The notes under the pieces: model-generated
What the model was told of the DNA's origin: nothing
Databases searched by the model: none
The model's input: only the letters and a program-made list of their open reading frames with translations
Translations under genes and position numbers: made by a program
Assembly: GCF_040744945.1 (NCBI RefSeq)
Contig: NZ_CP160453.1
Span: 2,480,001 to 2,544,000, forward strand
Direction: 5' to 3'
From: Saccharothrix sp. HUAS TT1
Lineage (GTDB): Bacteria > Actinomycetota > Actinomycetes > Mycobacteriales > Pseudonocardiaceae
Length of the DNA stretch: 64,000 bases
In this document: positions 59,489 to 64,000 of the stretch, one piece after another
Layout: each line of letters starts with the position of its first letter
Position numbering within the stretch: the first letter of the stretch is position 1

Positions 59489-59576
59489 CGCGAGTCGAAC
59501 GCCCACGACCGGCGAGTCGAACGCCCACGACCGGCGAGTCGAACACCCACGACCCCCGAACCGAACGCTCACGACC
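59489..59576. repeat. Dispersed intergenic repeat, locus D: four tandem 22-bp units
   Basis: Units at 59489-59510, 59511-59532, 59533-59554 and 59555-59576. The first two differ only in base 1 and the third by one more base; the core is CGAGTCGAACGCCCACGACC. The fourth is diverged (CCCGAACCGAACGCTCACGA). They fill the gap between the ThuA stop and the facing ROK stop almost completely (97 bp). Confidence 0.85.
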
Positions 59577-59580
59577 CCGC

Positions 59581-60870
59581 TCAAGCGCCCCGGGTCTGCT
59601 CGCCCACCGGCTCCGGCAGGGCCGCGGGCTCCGAGTCGGCCAGGTTCTCCGGCAGCCGCAGCCCCTCGTGCAGCGGCACGAGCTCGGACTGCAGCACGAG
59701 CGCCGCCCCGCCGATCGCCGACGCCGTCGCGGCCGAGCGCGACAACCGCACGTCGACGCCGTGCGCCGCGCGCGAGAAGAAGGTGCGCTCCAGCTCGTCC
59801 CGGACCACCGGCAGGTACACCGACCCGGCGATCGCGAAGCTCGGTCCGGTCAGCACCAGGACCTCCAGGTCCATGATGTTGGCCAACGTCCGCGCCGCCA
59901 CCGCGACGTACCGCGCCGAGCGCTCCAGGATCGCCGACGCCGCCGGCTCGCCCCGCCGCGCCGCCCGGCTCACCGCCGCGAAGTCCGACGACACCGAACG
60001 CGCCCGCCCGGTCAACCCGGCCGACCTGGCCAGCTCCGCGTCCGCCCGCGCCGCCGCGACCACCGCCGCGGGCCCGCCCAGCGCCTCGACGCACCCGCGC
60101 GCGCCGCACCAGCACTCCGGACCGTCGGCGTCGACGCAGATGTGGCCGATCTCCCCGGCGTTGCCGCTGGTGCCGCGGTAGGTGATGCCGTTGATCACCA
60201 GGCCCGCGCCGATGCCGGTGCCCATGTAGAGGGCCGCCGAGGTGGACGTGCCGCCGATGCCGCCCGACCAGTGCTCGCCCAACGCCGCCGCGGTGGCGTC
60301 GTTGTCCAGCACCACCGGCAGGCCCGTCGCCCGCTCCAGCTCCTGGTCGAGCGGGAAGTCCTCCCACTTGCGCATGGAAGGCGGGGTCAGGCCCATGCCG
60401 GTCTCCGAGCTGAGCGGGCCGGGGGAGACCAGGCCGAGGCCGAGCACCCGGTTGTGGTCCACGCCGACGCCGTCGATCAGGCCCTTCACCTCGGCCGCCA
60501 TCCGCGCCACCACGGTCCGCGGTTCCGCCGCGCCCGCGCCCGCCCTCGAAATGCGCGCCACGACCGAACCGCCGAGATTGGTCAGCACGTAGGTGATGCC
60601 CGCGTGGTCGAGGTGCACGCCGACGGCGTAGCGGGAGGAGTGGTTGAGCTGCAGCAGCACCCGCCGCTTGCCGCCGGTCGACTCGGCGCGGCCGGTCTCC
60701 ACGACCAACCCCTCGTCGATGAGCTTGCGGACGACGGTCGAGATGGTGGCGCCGGTGAAGCCGGTGGCGTTGATGAGGCCGACCCGGCTGATCGTGCCCG
60801 CCGCGCGGATCACGTCGAGCACGGCGGACTTGCTGCTCGCGTGTTGCGTCGCCCGCGCCGGTCCGCTCAC
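59581..60870 (-). CDS. ROK-family transcriptional regulator of the adjacent ABC importer
   Basis: A 429-residue protein. The winged helix (SAVLDVIRAAGTISRVGLINATGFTGAT) precedes a ROK domain with VVLDNDATAAALGEHW, YMGTGIGAGLVINGI, GNAGEIGHI and the zinc motif CWCGARGCVEAL. The GTG at 60870 has GGGGGA upstream. It is divergent from a family-5 ABC importer, the usual place for the repressor of a sugar-oligomer transporter. It should release its operator when a sugar binds. Confidence 0.9.
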   Translation of the reverse strand: MSGPARATQHASSKSAVLDVIRAAGTISRVGLINATGFTGATISTVVRKLIDEGLVVETGRAESTGGKRRVLLQLNHSSRYAVGVHLDHAGITYVLTNLGGSVVARISRAGAGAAEPRTVVARMAAEVKGLIDGVGVDHNRVLGLGLVSPGPLSSETGMGLTPPSMRKWEDFPLDQELERATGLPVVLDNDATAAALGEHWSGGIGGTSTSAALYMGTGIGAGLVINGITYRGTSGNAGEIGHICVDADGPECWCGARGCVEALGGPAAVVAAARADAELARSAGLTGRARSVSSDFAAVSRAARRGEPAASAILERSARYVAVAARTLANIMDLEVLVLTGPSFAIAGSVYLPVVRDELERTFFSRAAHGVDVRLSRSAATASAIGGAALVLQSELVPLHEGLRLPENLADSEPAALPEPVGEQTRGA

Positions 60871-60945
60871 GTGGTCCCCCGCGTCCGTCTTAGTTCGTTC
60901 GTCGGTCGAAGAGTAGCAACTTGACCGGCAGATGACGCCGAGGTG

Positions 60946-60974
60946 TTGACTTCGTTTCTTCGATGACTTAACAA
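60946..60974 (+). promoter_or_regulatory. Predicted promoter of the ABC importer operon
   Basis: TTGACT (60946-60951), a 17-bp spacer, then TAACAA (60969-60974) matches the main sigma factor consensus. The spacer holds TTCGTTTCTTCGA, an imperfect dyad of the type bound by ROK repressors. The start codon is about 50 bp downstream. Confidence 0.65.
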
Positions 60975-61026
60975 TCTGCCTCAACGCGGGACCGCGGCCG
61001 GTCTCGGGCCACGAGAGGAATCGACG

Positions 61027-62715
61027 ATGTCCCTGAAGGCAAGGCGCTTCTCACGGGCGCGCATGGCGGCGGCCGGACTGGCCGCGGTCGCCATGCTCGC
61101 GACTGCGTGCGGCGGGTCCAGCTCGGGCGGTGACGCGAACAAGGACACGCTCATCGTGTACACCGGTCAGTCCGGTGACTGGCAGCTGAACTTCAACCCG
61201 TTCTCGCCGACCATGCTCGAAGGCCCGGGCACCATCTTCGAGCCGCTGTTCTTCTTCAACAACATCCGCGACGTCGAACCGCGGCCCCGCCTCGGCAAGA
61301 GCTTCGAGTGGAACGCCGACGGCACCCAGCTCGACATCGAGCTGCGCGGCGACGCGAAGTGGACCGATGGCCAGAAGTTCACCGCCGAGGACGTCGTCTT
61401 CACCCTTGACATGATCACCAAGAACCCGGCCATGAACGGCACGGGCTACAAGGGCGTCGCCACCGCCGTGGACGACACCCACGTGTCGATCAAGTTCACC
61501 GAACCGTCCTTCATGGAGGGCCCGCAGGTCCTCGGCCGGGTCTGGATGGTCCCCGAGCACAAGTGGAAGGACGTCGCGACCCCGTCGACCGACGTCGTCA
61601 AGGAGCCCGTCGGCACCGGCCCGTTCATGCTGGACGAGTTCAAGGCCCAGGCGTTCACCCTCAAGGCGAACCCCGACTACTACGAGGGCGCGCCCGCGCT
61701 GAAGCAGGTCCGCTACCTGGCGCTGTCCGGCAACCAGTCCGGTGAGGCCGCCCTGAAGCAGGGCCAGATCGACTGGCAGACCGGCCCGGTCCCGGACATC
61801 AAGAACGTCGAGAAGAACTACCCCGGCTACAAGGCCATCACCATCCCGATGAACCAGGTCGCCCTCTTCACCTGCTCGAACGCCGAGCTGGGCTGCCAGG
61901 GCCCGCAGACCGACGTCGCCGTCCGCAAGGCGATCTACTACGGGATCAACCGCACCCAGATCAACTCGCTGGCCTTCGAGAACACCGCGAGCGAGGTCTC
62001 GCCGGGCGCCGCGCTGGTCGAGCGGGACAAGGACCAGATCTCCGGCGAGCTCCAGGAGAAGACCGCCCCGATGCAGCCCGACGCGGCCAAGGCCACGCAG
62101 TTGCTGGAGGCGGCCGGCTACGCCAAGGGCGGCGACGGGATCTACGAGAAGGACGGCAAGCCGCTGGCCATGACCCTCAAGGTCGTCGCCGGCTGGACCG
62201 ACTACATCACCGCCGTCGACACGATGGCGCAGCAGCTGCAGCAGGTCGGCATCAAGGCGACCGCGCAGCAGGTGTCCTGGAACGAGTGGTCCGACGCCCG
62301 CGGCCGCGGCAACTTCGAGCTGCTGATCGACTCGCTGCACCAGGGCCCGGCGCCCGACCCGTTCTACAACGCGTCCTACTTCTTCAGCACCGCGACCACC
62401 GCCGAGGTCGGCGAGGTGGCGAACCCGAACTTCGCCCGCTTCTCCAACCCCGGCGTGGACGCCGCGCTGGCCGCGCTGAAGGGCATCGACCCGGAGGACG
62501 ACGCCGCCCGGCAGCCGCACTTCGACACGATCCAGACCGAGATCGAGAAGTCGATCCCGTACATCCCGGTGCTCACCGGCGGCACGACCAGCGAGTTCAA
62601 CGCCAAGAAGTTCACCGGGTGGCCGACCACCGACGACCTCTACTCGTTCCCGGCCGTCTGGGCACGACCGGAGCACTCGGAGATCTACCTGAAGCTCAAG
62701 CCGGCCGGCCAGTGA
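61027..62715 (+). CDS. ABC importer substrate-binding lipoprotein, family 5
   Basis: A 562-residue protein with a lipoprotein signal (LATAC, Cys near residue 28) followed by GGSSSGG. The family 5 pattern is present: an early FNPFSPTMLEGPGTIFEPLFFFN, then FTAEDVVFTLDMI and EPVGTGPFMLDEF. Family 5 proteins bind peptides, nickel or, in many actinobacteria, beta-gluco- or other oligosaccharides. Linkage to a ROK repressor favours an oligosaccharide. It is anchored outside the membrane and hands its ligand to the two permeases downstream. Confidence 0.92.
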   Translation: MSLKARRFSRARMAAAGLAAVAMLATACGGSSSGGDANKDTLIVYTGQSGDWQLNFNPFSPTMLEGPGTIFEPLFFFNNIRDVEPRPRLGKSFEWNADGTQLDIELRGDAKWTDGQKFTAEDVVFTLDMITKNPAMNGTGYKGVATAVDDTHVSIKFTEPSFMEGPQVLGRVWMVPEHKWKDVATPSTDVVKEPVGTGPFMLDEFKAQAFTLKANPDYYEGAPALKQVRYLALSGNQSGEAALKQGQIDWQTGPVPDIKNVEKNYPGYKAITIPMNQVALFTCSNAELGCQGPQTDVAVRKAIYYGINRTQINSLAFENTASEVSPGAALVERDKDQISGELQEKTAPMQPDAAKATQLLEAAGYAKGGDGIYEKDGKPLAMTLKVVAGWTDYITAVDTMAQQLQQVGIKATAQQVSWNEWSDARGRGNFELLIDSLHQGPAPDPFYNASYFFSTATTAEVGEVANPNFARFSNPGVDAALAALKGIDPEDDAARQPHFDTIQTEIEKSIPYIPVLTGGTTSEFNAKKFTGWPTTDDLYSFPAVWARPEHSEIYLKLKPAGQ

Positions 62716-62743
62716 CCGACTGATCGAGGCGATAGGCGGACCG

Positions 62744-63733
62744 ATGAGGTACTACGCCCGAAAGTTCGCGTTCTACCTGGTCGCCCTCTGGGCGGCGCTG
62801 ACGCTGAACTTCTTCATCCCGAGGCTCATGCCGGGCAACCCGGTGGACATCCTCATGGCGAAGCTCGCGCAACGCGGCGGAACCGTGGACCCGTCGGCCC
62901 GCAGAGCGTACGAACTGCTGCTCGGCACGAACAGCGGTGAATCGCTCCTCACGCAGTACACGTCCTACCTGGGCAACATGTTCCGCGGTGATCTGGGCAT
63001 CTCGGTGAGCGCGTTCCCGACGCCGGTGTCCCAGATCATCGCGGAAGCCCTGCCGTGGACCCTGATGCTCGTCGGCATCGCGACGTTCCTGTCGTTCGTC
63101 CTCGGCATCGCCCTCGGCACGTTCGTCGGCTGGCGGCGCGGCACCTGGCTGGACAGCCTGGTGCCCGCCACCACCGTGCTGGCCGCCGTGCCGTACTTCT
63201 GGCTGGCGCTGATCCTGGTCGCGATCCTGTCGTCCGGCCTGGGCTGGTTCCCGCTGCAGGGCGGCTACGACGTGGTCCTGTGGCCCGGCTGGAACGCCGA
63301 CTTCATCGGTTCCGCCCTCTACTACGGCACGCTGCCCGCGCTGACGATCGTCATCTCGTCCGTCGGCGGCTGGCTGCTCGGCATGCGCAACATGATGGTG
63401 TCCGCCACCGCCGAGGACTACGTGCTGACGGCCAAGGCCAAGGGCCTGCGCGACTCCCGCATCATGATCAAGTACGCGGCCCGCAACGCGGTGCTGCCGT
63501 CGGTCGCGGGCTTCGCGATCTCGCTCGGCTTCGTGGTGGCGGGCTCCATCATCACCGAGCAGGTGTTCTCCTACCCCGGCATCGGCTCCAAGCTGCTGCA
63601 AGCGGTGCAGAACAACGACTACGCCCTCATGCAGGGCATCTTCCTGGTGATCACGGTCGCCGTGCTCGGCGCGAACCTCGTGGTCGACCTGCTGTACGCC
63701 GTCATCGACCCGCGCACCCGCGTCAGCGGCTGA
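62744..63733 (+). CDS. ABC importer permease, DppB/OppB type
   Basis: A 329-residue membrane protein with six helices, the N-terminal FYLVALWAALTLNFFIPRLMPGNP typical of DppB, and the EAA loop (TAEDYVLTAKAKGLRDSRIM) that contacts the ATPase. It forms the channel with the next permease. It starts 28 bp after the binding protein. Confidence 0.93.
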   Translation: MRYYARKFAFYLVALWAALTLNFFIPRLMPGNPVDILMAKLAQRGGTVDPSARRAYELLLGTNSGESLLTQYTSYLGNMFRGDLGISVSAFPTPVSQIIAEALPWTLMLVGIATFLSFVLGIALGTFVGWRRGTWLDSLVPATTVLAAVPYFWLALILVAILSSGLGWFPLQGGYDVVLWPGWNADFIGSALYYGTLPALTIVISSVGGWLLGMRNMMVSATAEDYVLTAKAKGLRDSRIMIKYAARNAVLPSVAGFAISLGFVVAGSIITEQVFSYPGIGSKLLQAVQNNDYALMQGIFLVITVAVLGANLVVDLLYAVIDPRTRVSG

Positions 63734-63750
63734 GAAGGAGAACGGACACC

Positions 63751-64000
63751 GTGACCAACCTCAGTGCCGTCGCCGTCGAGCCGCCGCGCGGCCGGGCCGG
63801 CTGGCGGTCCACGCTGCCGCGCTGGTCGCCGAAGCTCGGCGTCGGCCTGGTCCTGATCGGCCTCATCGGCCTGTTCGGCCTGCTCGGCCCGTTCCTGGTC
63901 GGCGACCCGAACACGATCCGCGACATCAGCCTCACCGCGCCCGGCGGCGAGTTCTGGCTGGGCACCACGCTCACCGGCCAGGACATCGTGGCGCAGCTCG
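63751..64000 (+). CDS. ABC importer permease, DppC/OppC type (3' end outside window)
   Basis: The first 83 residues of a DppC-type permease (GTG start, GAAGGAG upstream): a cytoplasmic tail, a first helix (LGVGLVLIGLIGLFGLLGPFLVG) and GEFWLGTTLTGQDIVAQL, which matches the family motif HWLGTDxxGRD. The gene continues past base 64000, and ATPase genes are expected after it. Confidence 0.88.
   Translation, partial: MTNLSAVAVEPPRGRAGWRSTLPRWSPKLGVGLVLIGLIGLFGLLGPFLVGDPNTIRDISLTAPGGEFWLGTTLTGQDIVAQL

Noticed and set aside
59489..59576. Possible CRISPR array
   Set aside because: The 22-bp units follow each other without spacers, and no cas genes are present.

Overview
The window is 64 kb of very GC-rich DNA. 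Reading frames are long, codon third positions are strongly G/C, and GTG starts are common. Gene content (SARP and LAL regulators, XRE/DUF5753 plus DUF397 pair, ESX-type PPE/EspG genes, LAxTG sortase substrate, ECF42 sigma factor with YCII partner, MocR, ROK and DasR-type sites) points to a filamentous actinobacterium, most likely Pseudonocardiales (Saccharothrix, Actinosynnema or Lentzea-like). The genus is an inference from gene style. No rRNA, tRNA, transposase, prophage or CRISPR array was seen, and no complete biosynthetic gene cluster.

Layout. 1-4.4 kb: end of a cyclopropane-fatty-acid synthase, a GNAT enzyme, a membrane-anchored HtrA-like protease and a GGDEF/EAL protein with eroded motifs. 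4.4-10.5 kb: a three-gene ESX-associated operon (small protein, PPE, EspG) divergent from a large SARP regulator. 10.6-14 kb: a flavin dehydrogenase, a frameshifted cupin relic and a coiled-coil protein. 14.1-18 kb: a large secreted subtilase, and facing it a lipoprotein that is a stand-alone copy of the subtilase propeptide domain. 18-24.1 kb: MscS channel, TetR/hydrolase divergent pair, DUF4173 membrane protein and a two-component system. 24.3-29.7 kb: sortase substrate, HAF-repeat secreted protein under a CebR-like operator, and RecD2. 29.7-32.3 kb: XRE/DUF397 module, MerR regulator and a DUF2630 protein.

32.4-44.6 kb is rich in secreted and polymer-degrading functions: M14 carboxypeptidase, GH18 chitinase with CBM2, a penicillin-binding/beta-lactamase-like hydrolase and an alginate-lyase-family protein. 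DasR-like boxes precede the chitinase and the lyase. A ROK regulator, a PP2C phosphatase, an ArsR fragment, a shortened MFS gene and a PepSY protein lie between or after them. 44.6-53.5 kb holds a 33-residue secreted peptide, a LAL regulator, an NmrA/AraC pair, and an MFS-phosphotransferase-MocR operon divergent from an EamA transporter. 53.5-57.5 kb is a stress island: ECF42 sigma factor, YCII protein, SDR, DoxX and an MSMEG_6728-type protein; two of its promoters share an ECF42-like element. 57.6-64 kb: TetR, a Pro-rich secreted protein, ThuA, and a ROK regulator divergent from a family-5 oligopeptide/oligosaccharide ABC importer that runs off the end.

The most unusual signal is a family of intergenic repeats built on a 22-bp unit (core CGAGTCGAAC) at four places: about 4575-4681, 10501-10658, 40107-40203 and 59489-59576. 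Each lies directly against the 3' end of a gene. They form tandem arrays, a perfect 36-bp palindrome, or a fold covering a whole intergenic region, and one sits exactly where an ArsR gene is cut off. Their function is unknown to me.
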